Positions 28,839 through 37,940 of a stretch of 64,000 nt of DNA are shown here, piece by piece. Made by a program: the position numbers and the translations under genes. The stretch is from Pseudomonadota bacterium (GTDB lineage: Bacteria > Pseudomonadota > Alphaproteobacteria > Rhizobiales > Rhizobiaceae): contig JAEWDP010000031.1 in NCBI GenBank assembly GCA_023390055.1, positions 1 to 64,000 on the forward strand. Direction: 5' to 3'. Under the pieces are notes generated by a model. That model did no database searches and was not told the DNA's origin. It saw nothing but the letters and a program-made list of their open reading frames with translations. Position 1 is the stretch's first letter. Each line of letters starts with the position of its first letter.

Positions 28839-29840
28839 ATGACGAACGGAGCAACTGAAACGGCCAAGCCGAGGACTTCGCGTGATTGGGATCTGACAGC
28901 CATAGCGCCTTTTGTGGCGCTCTCCCTTCTGCTCGTGCTCGGTGCAATCGCAAATGAAAACTTCATTTCAGTCACCAACCTGTTGAATGTCATTACCCGC
29001 AGCGCATTCATCGCCATCATTGCTCTTGGGGCAACATATGTAATTTCCTCAGGAGGCCTCGACCTTTCTGTAGGCTCGATGGTTGCGTTCGTGGCCAGCC
29101 TCATGATTTTGTTCATGAACTCAGGAATAATTGCTGATCCACTGTTGATGTTGGTAGTAGCCATGCTGGTGGCACTTGCGATCGGTGCGGCCTGTGGTCT
29201 CTTGAATGGACTGATCACGACAGCGGGCAAGATCGAGCCATTCATCGCGACACTTGGCACGATGGGCATCTATCGAGGCCTGACGACCTGGCTCTCTCAA
29301 GGTGGCGCAATAACACTGCGTGACCGTGAATTGCAGTCGCTTTACCGACCGGTTTATTTCGGCGAAATCCTTGGTGTACCGGTGCCGATCATTGTTATCT
29401 TTGTGACCGCAGCGATCGCCGCATTCGTTTTGTATAGAACGCGCTATGGGCGCCATCTGATCGCAGTCGGCTCCAACGAGGACGTTGCCCGCTATTCCGG
29501 TATCCAGGTCAATCGCGTACGAACTATCGCCTATGTCGTCCAGGGGCTTTGCGTGGCAGTCGCTGTACTGCTTTATGTCCCACGCCTTGGTTCAACCTCT
29601 GCCACAACCGGCATATTGTGGGAACTGCAAGCAATTACTGCCGTCGTTGTTGGTGGAACAGCATTGCGTGGCGGAGTAGGGCGGATTTGGGGCACTGTCT
29701 GCGGTGCCTTCATCCTCGAGATTGTTGGCAATATCATGTTGCTGTCGAATTTTATAAGCGAATACCTCATTGGCGCCATTCAGGGTGCGATCATCATTAT
29801 CGCCATGCTTGTGCAACGCACGTTGGCACGGCGGTCATGA
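28839..29840 (+). CDS. CUT2 sugar ABC transporter permease
   Basis: An RbsC/XylH-type permease of 333 residues with eight to ten hydrophobic helices. SGGLDLSVGSMVAF near residue 70 and the region GVPVPIIVIF...YGRHLIAVGSNEDVARYSGI, which contains the cytoplasmic coupling loop, identify the family, as does the later GGTALRGGVGRIWGT. It probably forms a homodimeric channel with the duplicated ATPase and the periplasmic protein encoded by the next gene. Confidence 0.92.
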   Translation: MTNGATETAKPRTSRDWDLTAIAPFVALSLLLVLGAIANENFISVTNLLNVITRSAFIAIIALGATYVISSGGLDLSVGSMVAFVASLMILFMNSGIIADPLLMLVVAMLVALAIGAACGLLNGLITTAGKIEPFIATLGTMGIYRGLTTWLSQGGAITLRDRELQSLYRPVYFGEILGVPVPIIVIFVTAAIAAFVLYRTRYGRHLIAVGSNEDVARYSGIQVNRVRTIAYVVQGLCVAVAVLLYVPRLGSTSATTGILWELQAITAVVVGGTALRGGVGRIWGTVCGAFILEIVGNIMLLSNFISEYLIGAIQGAIIIIAMLVQRTLARRS

Positions 29841-29906
29841 AACCGGCTGGGCTTCTTCCGGGTCGCGCCCGGCCGAAATCATAGACCCGTACTTGGGAGA
29901 TAGAAA

Positions 29907-30872
29907 ATGCATAGAAGAACTTTCGGGATAGCTGTCGCATCACTTGCGGCATCAGTCGCCATCGGTCCAAGTCTCGGATGGGCCCAGGAAGAGAAAAAAG
30001 CCACCATTGGGGTTTCGATTCCGGCTGCGGACCATGGTTGGACGGCTGGCGTTGTCTATCATGCGGAACGCGTCGCAAAGCTGCTTGCAGAAGAGTATCC
30101 TGGTCTCAATGTCATCGTAAAAACGTCCCCTGATCCGACGAGTCAGGCGAATGCCGTCCAGGACCTTGCGGTTCAGGGGATCGATGCGCTTGTGATCCTG
30201 CCTACGGATCCGGATCCGCTGGTGAACGCAATCCAGCAGGTCAAGGAAGCAGGTACATTCGTTGCCCTTGTTGACCGCGCTCCGTCCAATAATGACAGTT
30301 CTGTCCGCGATCTTTATGTTGCCGGCAACAACCCGGCGCTTGGTGAAGTGGCCGGCAGATACATTGCTGAGACAACACCGGATGCGGAAGTCGTCGTAAT
30401 CCGTGGACTTCCAATTCCGATCGACCAGCAGCGCCAGGATGGATTTGACGAGGGTATCGAGGGTTCCAATGTCAAGGTTCTAGAGCGCCAATACGGCAAT
30501 TGGAACCGCGATGACGCCTTTCGGGTCATGCAGGATTACCTGACGAAGTACCCGAAAATCGACGTGGTGTGGGCCCAGGATGATGATATGCTGGTTGGTG
30601 TTATCGAAGCCATCGAGCAGGCTGATCGCAGCGACATTCAATATGTTATTGGCGGTGCAGGCTCAAAGGATATGGTCAAGCGCGTTATCGACGGTGATAA
30701 GCTCGTGCCGGTTGATGTGCTCTACCCACCGGCAATGATCGCCACAGCCATGCAACTCACTGCAGCAGGGATTTACGACCAGGTTCCTGTCAGCGGAGAA
30801 TATATCCTTGATGCTACGCTCGTCACCAAGGACAATGCCGAGCAATTCTACTTCCCGGATTCACCGTTCTAA
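29907..30872 (+). CDS. CUT2 periplasmic sugar-binding protein
   Basis: A substrate-binding protein of the RbsB/XylF group, 321 residues. The signal peptide (RRTFGIAVASLAASVAIGPSLGWAQ, cleavage probably after WAQ) has an RR pair but otherwise looks like a Sec signal. The mature part starts KKATIGVSIPAADHGWTAGVVYHAE and shows the typical VIKTSPDPTSQANAVQDLAVQGIDALVI region and hinge segments. GGGAGATAGAAA gives a good ribosome site. A strong hairpin after the gene may stabilise its mRNA, allowing more binding protein than the membrane subunits. The sugar cannot be read from the sequence. Confidence 0.92.
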   Translation: MHRRTFGIAVASLAASVAIGPSLGWAQEEKKATIGVSIPAADHGWTAGVVYHAERVAKLLAEEYPGLNVIVKTSPDPTSQANAVQDLAVQGIDALVILPTDPDPLVNAIQQVKEAGTFVALVDRAPSNNDSSVRDLYVAGNNPALGEVAGRYIAETTPDAEVVVIRGLPIPIDQQRQDGFDEGIEGSNVKVLERQYGNWNRDDAFRVMQDYLTKYPKIDVVWAQDDDMLVGVIEAIEQADRSDIQYVIGGAGSKDMVKRVIDGDKLVPVDVLYPPAMIATAMQLTAAGIYDQVPVSGEYILDATLVTKDNAEQFYFPDSPF

Positions 30873-30878
30873 GTACTA

Positions 30879-30908
30879 ACGGACGTGCGCAAGTTTGTGC
30901 ACGTCCGT
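30879..30908 (+). terminator. Intercistronic hairpin after the binding-protein gene
   Basis: ACGGACGTGC and GCACGTCCGT form a perfect 10-bp stem with a 10-base loop, followed by only three T. It fits a partial terminator or an mRNA-stabilising structure separating the abundant binding protein from the downstream enzymes. Confidence 0.65.
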
Positions 30909-30952
30909 TTCCTGCCGCAAGCAGGCATTCAGTCCTTTTCAAGGAGATACGT

Positions 30953-32005
30953 ATGAAGACCATCAAAGGGCCGGCTATCTTCCTCGGTCAGTTTGCAGGC
31001 GATGAAGCGCCGTTCAATTCTTGGGACGAGATCACGCGCTGGGCAGCCAGAAAGGGTTATGTCGGCGTCCAGGTGCCCACCTGGGCCGCTCAACTGATTG
31101 ACCTCAAGAAGGCTGCCGAATCGAAGGACTATTGCGACGAATTTGTTGGCATTGCACGCCAAAATGGTGTCGAAGTCACCGAATTGTCCACACATCTTCA
31201 AGGCCAGCTTGTTGCTGTTCATCCGGCTTATGATGAAGCGTTTGATGGTTTTGCGGTACCTGAGGTACGTGGTAATCCGAAAGCGCGCCAAGAATGGGCT
31301 GTCGATCAGGTCAAGTTGGCCCTGTCAGCATCAAAGAATCTAGGAATCAAGGCACATGCGACCTTTTCCGGGGCGCTCGCCTGGCCATTTATCTACCCAT
31401 GGCCGCAGCGTCCGGCAGGGCTCGTGGAGACGGCCTTTGACGAGCTTGCGCGCCGCTGGTTGCCGATTCTTGATCATGCAGACAATTGTGGTGTCGACGT
31501 CTGCTATGAGATCCATCCTGGCGAAGATCTCCACGACGGCGTCACGTTCGAGATGTTTCTTGAACGCATCAAGAACCACAGGCGGGCCAATATGCTCTAT
31601 GATCCGTCGCACTACGTGCTGCAATGCCTCGACTATCTCGATAACATCGACATCTACAAGGATCGCATCAAGATGTTCCACGTCAAGGATGCGGAGTTCA
31701 ATCCGACGGGCCGGCAAGGTGTCTATGGCGGTTACCAGGGGTGGGTGCAGCGCGCTGGGCGCTTCCGTTCGCCCGGTGACGGCCAGGTCGATTTTGGCGC
31801 CGTTTTCTCCAAACTTTCCGCCAATGATTTTGATGGTTGGGCTGTGGTCGAATGGGAGTGCGCATTGAAGAATTCAGAAGACGGCGCACGTGAAGGAGCG
31901 GAGTTCGTGAAGGCTCATATCATACGCGTCACGGAAAAAGCGTTTGACGACTTTGCGGCCGGTGGAACGGATGAGGCGGCCAATCGACGACTGCTGGGAC
32001 TGTAA
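30953..32005 (+). CDS. Sugar phosphate isomerase/epimerase-family TIM barrel protein
   Basis: A 350-residue AP-endonuclease-2-like TIM barrel. Metal-binding segments typical of the family are visible: CYEIHPGEDLHDG, LYDPSHYV, FHVKDAEF and AVVEWECA. Relatives isomerise or epimerise free sugars and inositol derivatives, or act on 3-keto sugars made by Gfo/Idh dehydrogenases; the oxidoreductase encoded next makes the latter plausible. CAAGGAGATACGT gives a good ribosome site. The protein is longer than plain epimerases because of inserts around residues 120-150 and 230-260. The true substrate is unknown. Confidence 0.85.
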   Translation: MKTIKGPAIFLGQFAGDEAPFNSWDEITRWAARKGYVGVQVPTWAAQLIDLKKAAESKDYCDEFVGIARQNGVEVTELSTHLQGQLVAVHPAYDEAFDGFAVPEVRGNPKARQEWAVDQVKLALSASKNLGIKAHATFSGALAWPFIYPWPQRPAGLVETAFDELARRWLPILDHADNCGVDVCYEIHPGEDLHDGVTFEMFLERIKNHRRANMLYDPSHYVLQCLDYLDNIDIYKDRIKMFHVKDAEFNPTGRQGVYGGYQGWVQRAGRFRSPGDGQVDFGAVFSKLSANDFDGWAVVEWECALKNSEDGAREGAEFVKAHIIRVTEKAFDDFAAGGTDEAANRRLLGL

Positions 32006-32168
32006 GTTGATCTGGCGGCAGCCCCTATGATTGAAGAGAGCCTGCCTATTGATCGACATATATCGGTATATGAGGTGGGGTGGGGCGTAACGATTTGGCT
32101 GACCTCGCATGAAAGGGTTGTCGACAGGAATGGCCTTCCTTTCAGTCAGGTTTCAGGGAGAAGTTTAA

Positions 32169-33341
32169 ATGACAATAGAAGGCAAGACCGAGCAAGCTCG
32201 CGAGGCTCGTATCCGATTGGGTATGGTTGGCGGTGGCGCAGGTGCATTTATCGGGGCTGTTCACCGCATGGCGGCTCGGCTGGATGATCAGTTCGAACTG
32301 ATCGCGGGTGCTCTGTCTTCCACGCCAGAAAAGGCCCTTGCATCAGGTCTTGAACTTGGTCTTGACCCGACGCGTACTTACGGTTCCTACAAGGAGATGG
32401 CGATCCGGGAGGCGCGGTTGAAGAATGGTATCGAGGCTGTCTCAATCGTGACTCCCAATCATGTGCACTACGATGCGGCAAAGGAATTCCTGCGCCGTGG
32501 CATCCATGTGATCTGTGACAAACCACTTACATCGAATCTTGCGGATGCAAAAAAGCTCAAGAAAGTTGCCGACGAGAGTGGTGTGCTGTTTATTCTGACC
32601 CACAATTATACGGGGTATCCGATGGTTCGCCAGGCACGGGAGATGATCCTCAACGGTGATCTTGGAAAACTCCGTATCGTGCAGGTGGAGTACCCCCAAG
32701 ACTGGCTGACGGAAGCGATTGAGCAATCGGGAGCCAAGCAAGCAGTTTGGCGAACCGACCCGTCACAGTCCGGGGCGGGTGGCTCCACGGGCGACATCGG
32801 TACGCATGCCTATAATCTTGCCTGCTTTATTACTGGCCTGAAGCTTGAAAGCCTCGCTGCCGACCTTGACAGTTTCGTGGACGGGCGCCGACTGGACGAC
32901 AATGCCCACGTCATGCTGCGCTTCGAGGGCGGAGCCAAGGGAATGCTCTGGTGCAGCCAAGTGGCGCCCGGCAACGAGAATGGGCTGAAAATACGCATTT
33001 ACGGCACGAAGGGCGGCCTGGAGTGGACGCAACCGGATCCAAACATTCTTTGGTATACGCCGTTCGGAGAGCCGAAAAGGCTGATCACCCGCAATGGCGC
33101 CGGGGCCGGCGCAGCCGCTGCACGTGTCAGCCGCATTCCATCAGGTCATCCAGAGGGATATCTGGAAGCATTCGCAACTATTTATACGGAAGCGGCACGC
33201 GCTATCAAAGCTCGTAAACAGGGCAGCGAACTTGACAAGAGTGTCATCTATCCAACTATCGATGATGGTGTTCAAGGCGTGGCTTTCGTGGGCGCTTGCG
33301 TCGCCTCCTCCAAGAGGAATGGAGCCTGGGTGAAACTATAG
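32169..33341 (+). CDS. Gfo/Idh/MocA-family oxidoreductase
   Basis: An NAD(P)-dependent sugar dehydrogenase of 390 residues. The Rossmann motif GMVGGGAGAFIG lies near residue 20, and CDKPLTSNLADAKKL (about 118-132) supplies the conserved Lys of the EKP motif. GAGGSTGDIGTHAYNLACFITG carries the catalytic Asp and His. Relatives oxidise myo-inositol, glucosides, levoglucosan and similar sugars, often at C3. The preceding TIM-barrel gene and ABC importer point to a dedicated pathway for an imported sugar. CAGGGAGAAG precedes the ATG. The next DNA is a pseudogene, so this is the last intact gene of the operon. Confidence 0.9.
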   Translation: MTIEGKTEQAREARIRLGMVGGGAGAFIGAVHRMAARLDDQFELIAGALSSTPEKALASGLELGLDPTRTYGSYKEMAIREARLKNGIEAVSIVTPNHVHYDAAKEFLRRGIHVICDKPLTSNLADAKKLKKVADESGVLFILTHNYTGYPMVRQAREMILNGDLGKLRIVQVEYPQDWLTEAIEQSGAKQAVWRTDPSQSGAGGSTGDIGTHAYNLACFITGLKLESLAADLDSFVDGRRLDDNAHVMLRFEGGAKGMLWCSQVAPGNENGLKIRIYGTKGGLEWTQPDPNILWYTPFGEPKRLITRNGAGAGAAAARVSRIPSGHPEGYLEAFATIYTEAARAIKARKQGSELDKSVIYPTIDDGVQGVAFVGACVASSKRNGAWVKL

Positions 33342-33870
33342 CCTTCGCTTTTCGGCGGATGTCGGTTCGGTATCCTGCGCCGGGATGTCCGGACCGATGA
33401 GAACGAGCTGTTGCTGACAAATTTGATGCTTGAAGCGCGCCTTTCCCAACTTTGAAAGGTTGAACGGGACAAGCAGACCCGAATGAAATTCGCCACCGCG
33501 TTTTACGAGTTGGCCTGGTACACGCGAATTCTGTCCGACCGTTGTCTGTGGCAGACGAACCCTTGCGCGGTTCTTTCAGCCCTCGTCATTTCGGAACCGG
33601 AATTTGCGCTTCTGGATGAACCGGCCAATGATCTGGACAGTCGGGCAAGGTGTCGGTCGCGACGCTCCTTCCACGATGGAATGCCGGAACAGTGGTCGAC
33701 AATCTCTATAATGGCGACTGGTGGCCGTTCCAGGTACATAAATCCCGCGAGCACTCAGCGCATAGGTGTGGCTGTCTTGGTCTTGAAAAATGCCTGTGGG
33801 GGCAAGGTGGATGGCAAAGCCTCAAACAGCGTAAGGCGAGCTGCTACCGGACTGGCAAGAAGAAGGCTGT
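33342..33870 (+). pseudogene. Decayed ABC-F ATPase
   Basis: Reading directly from the oxidoreductase stop, one frame gives GILRRDVRTDENELLL, is broken by TGA at 33453-33455, and continues to SEPEFALLDEPANDLD, a degenerate ABC-F Walker B region. A frame change near 33640 then gives KVSVATLLPRWNAGTVV and YNGDWWPFQ, which correspond to segments following Walker B in ABC-F proteins (…LL..W..GTVV…YGGNW). The Walker A half is absent and the 3' end is unclear. So there is a truncation, a stop and a frameshift. The family assignment is from memory of rhizobial ABC-F sequences. Confidence 0.55.
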
Positions 33871-34149
33871 AATGGTTTCATGCTCGGCTTTGTTGCCGCC
33901 AATAGACGTGAATATCAACATTTCGGGAATTTTTTCCCCTAATCGCGTTATACAGAAATATATTTGCTATCATTTCCTTCATGGAAGAGGCATCTAGTTA
34001 TCCCGAGGCCTCGGGCCGAGGTTGTCGACAGGAAAGCTGGGATCGAAATGTCCGGAACAGTCTGTTTCAAGCGAATGTGTGGTGCGGCAGCCTATCTGCA
34101 TTAATCAGTGCGCCTGACACTCGAGACGTCAATTCCGTGAGCATTCCTT
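33871..34149 (+). other. Gap between the pseudogene and metN
   Basis: No gene is seen. It is AT-rich around 33930-33980 and contains the 14-base palindrome CCCGAGGCCTCGGG at 34002-34015. It probably includes the metNIQ promoter and leader, but I see no known SAM riboswitch consensus. Confidence 0.45.
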
Positions 34150-35235
34150 ATGTCTAATGAAAATTCTGCGCCTGGCGCCGGTTCAGTCGGTACGATGGTT
34201 GCGTTTGAAGCCGTCACAAAGCGCTTCGGCGGAGCTGGAGGGCAACCAGCCTTTGTTGCACTTGATGGTGTCGACCTAACCATTGCCAAAGGCTCCATCA
34301 CCGGCATTATCGGCCGATCGGGAGCCGGCAAGTCAACATTGATACGGCTTGTTAACGGCCTGGAGCGAGTAACCTCGGGTCAGGTCTTTGTTGATGGCGT
34401 TGAAGTCAACAATCTTTCCGAGACAGGGCTTCGTGGTCTGCGCAGGCAGGTTGGGATGATTTTCCAGCATTTCAATCTCCTGTCTTCGCGAACCGCATTC
34501 GACAATGTTGCATTACCGCTCGAGATTGCCGGTATGAATGGCAAGGCAATACGTGACCGCGTAGCACCGCTCCTCGATCTCGTTGGTCTTGGTGACAAGT
34601 CGGCTCGCTATCCATCAGAACTTTCTGGTGGCCAGAAACAGCGAATAGGGATCGCTCGTGCACTTGCCACAGAACCAAAGCTGCTTTTGTCCGATGAGGC
34701 AACATCAGCTCTCGACCCGGAGACAACGCAGTCAATCCTCGAACTGCTCAAAACCATTAACCGTGATCTTGATCTGACAGTACTGCTCATCACTCATGAG
34801 ATGGAAGTCGTGAAGGCCATTGCCTCGCAGGTGGCCGTCATCGACAAAGGCCAGATTGTCGAGAATGGGCGGACTTTTGATGTATTCACCTCGGCACAGC
34901 ACGAGACAACTCGCTCCCTTCTGTCTGCCACAGTTGGTGCAAAATTGCCGGAATGGATCCATTCCGACCTGAAAGCAGAAGCTACGTCAGGGGATCGGGC
35001 TCTCGTACGATTGATATTCTTCGGAGACACGGCTTTCCAGCCACTCACAGCCCGGTTGGTTGCGGAGATTGGTCCGGATGTCAACATTCTGGCTGGTGCG
35101 ATCGATGAGATTGCTGGCGAACCATACGGCTCGCTGGTTGTATCCTATCCGGCTGACCCGGCCACTCTCGATCGGGCGAACCGGCTCTACGAACAAACAG
35201 GACTTGCAACGGAGGTTCTCGGCTATGGCGCTTGA
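34150..35235 (+). CDS. metN: Methionine ABC transporter ATPase MetN
   Basis: The ATPase of the D/L-methionine importer, 361 residues. Walker A is GRSGAGKST, the Q-loop follows [24 protein letters not shown], the signature is [15 protein letters not shown], and Walker [17 protein letters not shown] is typical of MetN. A C-terminal ACT-like NIL domain (about residues 280-355) is the site where methionine inhibits transport in E. coli. The start ATG lacks a clear ribosome site. The first 15 residues are a Gly/Ser/Ala stretch beyond the usual MetN N-terminus. It overlaps metI by 11 bases. Confidence 0.96.
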   Translation: MSNENSAPGAGSVGTMVAFEAVTKRFGGAGGQPAFVALDGVDLTIAKGSITGIIGRSGAGKSTLIRLVNGLERVTSGQVFVDGVEVNNLSETGLRGLRRQVGMIFQHFNLLSSRTAFDNVALPLEIAGMNGKAIRDRVAPLLDLVGLGDKSARYPSELSGGQKQRIGIARALATEPKLLLSDEATSALDPETTQSILELLKTINRDLDLTVLLITHEMEVVKAIASQVAVIDKGQIVENGRTFDVFTSAQHETTRSLLSATVGAKLPEWIHSDLKAEATSGDRALVRLIFFGDTAFQPLTARLVAEIGPDVNILAGAIDEIAGEPYGSLVVSYPADPATLDRANRLYEQTGLATEVLGYGA

Positions 35236-35893
35236 CATGCTGATCTCATTGCTCTGGAAAGGCTTGCTTGAGACGGCCCACATGGTCTTCGTTTCCAGCC
35301 TTGTCGGCACGCTTATCGGTTTGCCGATCGGTGTTTTTCTGGCGACAAGCAATCGGGGTGAATTGTTTCCAGCGCCAACTCTGAATAAAATAGTTGGCGC
35401 CATCGTCAATGCCACACGCTCAACGCCATTCATTATCCTTGTGGTGGCGATCATTCCCTTCACGCGGCTGGTTGCCGGGACATCCATTGGCACAGCTGCT
35501 GCCATTGTTCCGCTGACGATCGCAACGATTCCTTTCATCGCCAGGTTGATCGAATCGTCCATCCGGGAGGTGGACAGGGGATTGATCGAGGCCGCGCGTG
35601 CTATGGGAGCCACGCCTTTGCAGATCGTAGCCAAGGTGCTGCTTCCAGAGGCACTTCCAAGTATTATACTCGCGTTGACCCTGACACTTGTCAGTTTGGT
35701 CGGTTATTCAGCCATGGTTGGCGCCGTTGGCGGCGGTGGGCTCGGTGACCTCGGAATCCGATATGGTTATCAGCGCTTCATGCCGGATGTCATGCTGGCC
35801 GTTGTTATCGTTCTGATTGTTGTGGTTCAAGCCATACAGAGTGCAGGTGATGGACTTGCACGGCATTTCGATAAACGAACCCGCAAGAACTGA
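35225..35893 (+). CDS. metI: Methionine ABC transporter permease MetI
   Basis: A 222-residue permease with five hydrophobic helices. The cytoplasmic coupling motif [26 protein letters not shown] (about residues 125-150) and the ending [17 protein letters not shown] identify MetI. The start [21 protein letters not shown] lies inside the 3' end of metN, so translation is coupled. A homodimer of MetI pairs with two MetN subunits. Confidence 0.96.
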   Translation: MALDMLISLLWKGLLETAHMVFVSSLVGTLIGLPIGVFLATSNRGELFPAPTLNKIVGAIVNATRSTPFIILVVAIIPFTRLVAGTSIGTAAAIVPLTIATIPFIARLIESSIREVDRGLIEAARAMGATPLQIVAKVLLPEALPSIILALTLTLVSLVGYSAMVGAVGGGGLGDLGIRYGYQRFMPDVMLAVVIVLIVVVQAIQSAGDGLARHFDKRTRKN

Positions 35894-35925
35894 AACCCTG
35901 TTTTCTCAAGCAAAGGAGTACCAAA

Positions 35926-36705
35926 ATGAAGAAGTTTGTCGCCGCAGCTGCACTCGCAGCTGTCCTGTCAGCTGGTTCCGCACTGGCCGAGGACATCAAG
36001 GTAGGCGTGAGTGTCGGAGAGCATGCCGAGATCATGGAGAAGGTCAAGGAAGTCGCAGAAACCAAGGGCCTCAACATTGATATCATTGAGTTTTCGGATT
36101 ACGTGGTCCCAAATCAGGCGCTGAATGACGGAGACCTGAATGCAAACTCGTTCCAGCATCAGCCATATCTCGACAACCAGATTGCCGACCGTGGCTTCGA
36201 CATTGCGACTGTTGGTCTTACGATCACGACTCCGATGGGTGTCTATTCCAAGAAGGTGAAGAGCCTGGACGAATTGCAAGATGGCGCAACAGTTGGTATT
36301 CCGAATGATCCGACCAATGGTGGACGTGCATTGCTGGTGCTGCAGACCGAGGGACTGATTAAAGTCAATCCGGAGGCTGGGCTGAAGGCCGGCCCGGTCG
36401 ACGTGACCGAAAATCCAAAGAACATTCAGTTTGTCGAGCTTGACGCCGCGCAGTTGCCTCGTTCGCTGGATGACACCGATGCATCGGTCATCAACACCAA
36501 TTATGCTCTTGATGCCGGTCTTGACCCGAACACTGACGCAATTGCCATCGAAAGCAAGGAATCTCCCTATGCCAACGTTATTGCCGTGCGTACGGAAGAC
36601 AAGGACGCTCCTTGGGTAAAGACCCTCGTGGAGTCCTATCACGATGAAATCATCAAGAATTTCATTCTTGAGCGCTACAAGGGTTCAGTCATTCCGTCCT
36701 GGTAA
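35926..36705 (+). CDS. metQ: Methionine-binding protein MetQ
   Basis: A 259-residue NlpA-family binding protein. The signal peptide (KKFVAAAALAAVLSAGSALA, cleavage after ALA-ED) has no lipobox cysteine, so it is a soluble periplasmic protein rather than the lipoprotein found in E. coli. NANSFQHQPYLDNQ, IPNDPTNGGRALLVLQ and VINTNYALDAGLDP are MetQ signatures around the ligand site. AAAGGAG lies before the ATG. It is the last gene of metNIQ and is followed by a clear terminator. Confidence 0.95.
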   Translation: MKKFVAAAALAAVLSAGSALAEDIKVGVSVGEHAEIMEKVKEVAETKGLNIDIIEFSDYVVPNQALNDGDLNANSFQHQPYLDNQIADRGFDIATVGLTITTPMGVYSKKVKSLDELQDGATVGIPNDPTNGGRALLVLQTEGLIKVNPEAGLKAGPVDVTENPKNIQFVELDAAQLPRSLDDTDASVINTNYALDAGLDPNTDAIAIESKESPYANVIAVRTEDKDAPWVKTLVESYHDEIIKNFILERYKGSVIPSW

Positions 36706-36730
36706 GATTTGAAACCTGATTGGTGCAACG

Positions 36731-36770
36731 AGGAGGCTGCCGCTTGCAAGAGGCAGCCTCTTCTGGTTTT
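36731..36770 (+). terminator. Terminator after metQ
   Basis: AGGAGGCTGCC pairs with GGCAGCCTCTT (one G-U pair) around a 10-base loop and is followed by CTGGTTTT. It closes the metNIQ operon before the converging trhO gene. Confidence 0.85.
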
Positions 36771-36922
36771 GATCTCGAACAAACGAGGTCGTTTGAAAAG
36801 TCCGAATGGCGGTTTTCAGTTATTCGAGATGCAGAATTCTATAGCGGGCCAGTGGCGTAACCCAGCTTGAGTGACATAGTTTCATAATGCGCCGGGGTCG
36901 GGTTGCATCGGTAGAGATCGGT

Positions 36923-37864
36923 TTAGCTTCCGATGTGCTTTGCCCCGCGTTTCTTGGCAAGCGCGATCTGCCGCTGCCTTTGCCGGTACCGTTCACGGTC
37001 GACATTCGTGCGAGCATCATGACAGTGGCTGCAGGAAACACCTTCTTCGTAGTAGGGCGAACTTTTCTCGTCTTCAGTAATTGGATTGCGGCAAGCATGA
37101 CAGAGGCTGTGAGGACCTTCCTTTAGCCCTTGTTCCACGGAAACACGCTCATCAAAAACGAAACAGGCACCTTCCCAAAGGCTTTCTTCTGCCGGCACCT
37201 CCTCCAGATATTTCAAGATTCCGCCCTTGAGGTGGTATACGTCCTCAAAACCTTGTTCCTTCATGAAGGCTGTTGCCTTTTCACAACGAATGCCGCCTGT
37301 GCAATACATCGCAATCTTTGGCTTGTTATGCAGACCAGTATTGTTCCTCACCCAATCCGGAAACTCCCGAAACGTTTTTGTCTTCGGATCGACTGCTCCC
37401 TTGAAAATGCCAATCGCCGTTTCGTAGTCGTTCCGGGTATCGATGACCAGCGTGTCCGGATCGGAAATCAGTGCGTTCCAGTCCTTCGGATCGACGTAGG
37501 TTCCTGTAATCCTGTTGGGGTCGATGTTGTCGACACCCATCGTCACGATTTCCCTCTTCAGCCGTACCTTCATCCGTATGAAAGGTATCGTGGAAGCACG
37601 GCTTTCCTTGTGCTCTAATTGCGAAAACTCTGGCTGCGCCCGCAAAAAGGCCAGCAATATCGCGATTGCATTGTCAGTGCCCGAAACCGTCCCGTTGATG
37701 CCTTCCGGGGCAATGAGCAGTGTTCCTTTGATGCCGTTTTCATCACAGATCATCTGCAGCGGTCCCCGCATGGATTCGTAGCGGGAGAAGTCGGCAAAGT
37801 GATAGAGGGCTGCAACGCAATAGCTGTCAGCGGTCGAAGTTTTGGAAAAAGAATTGTCGCTCAT
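36923..37864 (-). CDS. trhO: tRNA uridine-34 hydroxylase TrhO (rhodanese-domain)
   Basis: Forms 5-hydroxyuridine at the wobble position of tRNAs. The protein has an N-terminal ferredoxin-like domain ([16 protein letters not shown]), a rhodanese domain with the active-site loop [10 protein letters not shown] and [11 protein letters not shown], and a C-terminal zinc-type cysteine set (C..C..C..C around CHACRNPI and CSHC). The ending is very basic ([17 protein letters not shown]). I chose MSDNSFSK as start; an ATG five codons earlier is possible. About 313 residues, as expected for the family. Confidence 0.93.
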   Translation of the reverse strand: MSDNSFSKTSTADSYCVAALYHFADFSRYESMRGPLQMICDENGIKGTLLIAPEGINGTVSGTDNAIAILLAFLRAQPEFSQLEHKESRASTIPFIRMKVRLKREIVTMGVDNIDPNRITGTYVDPKDWNALISDPDTLVIDTRNDYETAIGIFKGAVDPKTKTFREFPDWVRNNTGLHNKPKIAMYCTGGIRCEKATAFMKEQGFEDVYHLKGGILKYLEEVPAEESLWEGACFVFDERVSVEQGLKEGPHSLCHACRNPITEDEKSSPYYEEGVSCSHCHDARTNVDRERYRQRQRQIALAKKRGAKHIGS

Positions 37865-37940
37865 GATTGGGGCATACAACCAGAAGCGGGCTGGTGCAAC
37901 GCGCTATGTGTCACTGCAATACAAAGCTCTCGAAACAATT

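Noticed and set aside
34002..34015. Palindrome CCCGAGGCCTCGGG as an operator of metNIQ
   Set aside because: GC-rich 14-mers of this type recur by chance in such genomes and nothing else supports it; it could equally be the end of a decayed terminator.
33960..34149. SAM-II riboswitch upstream of metN
   Set aside because: I looked for the CGTGGTGATTTG and GCTTGCAGCCACG segments of the SAM-II consensus and found neither.
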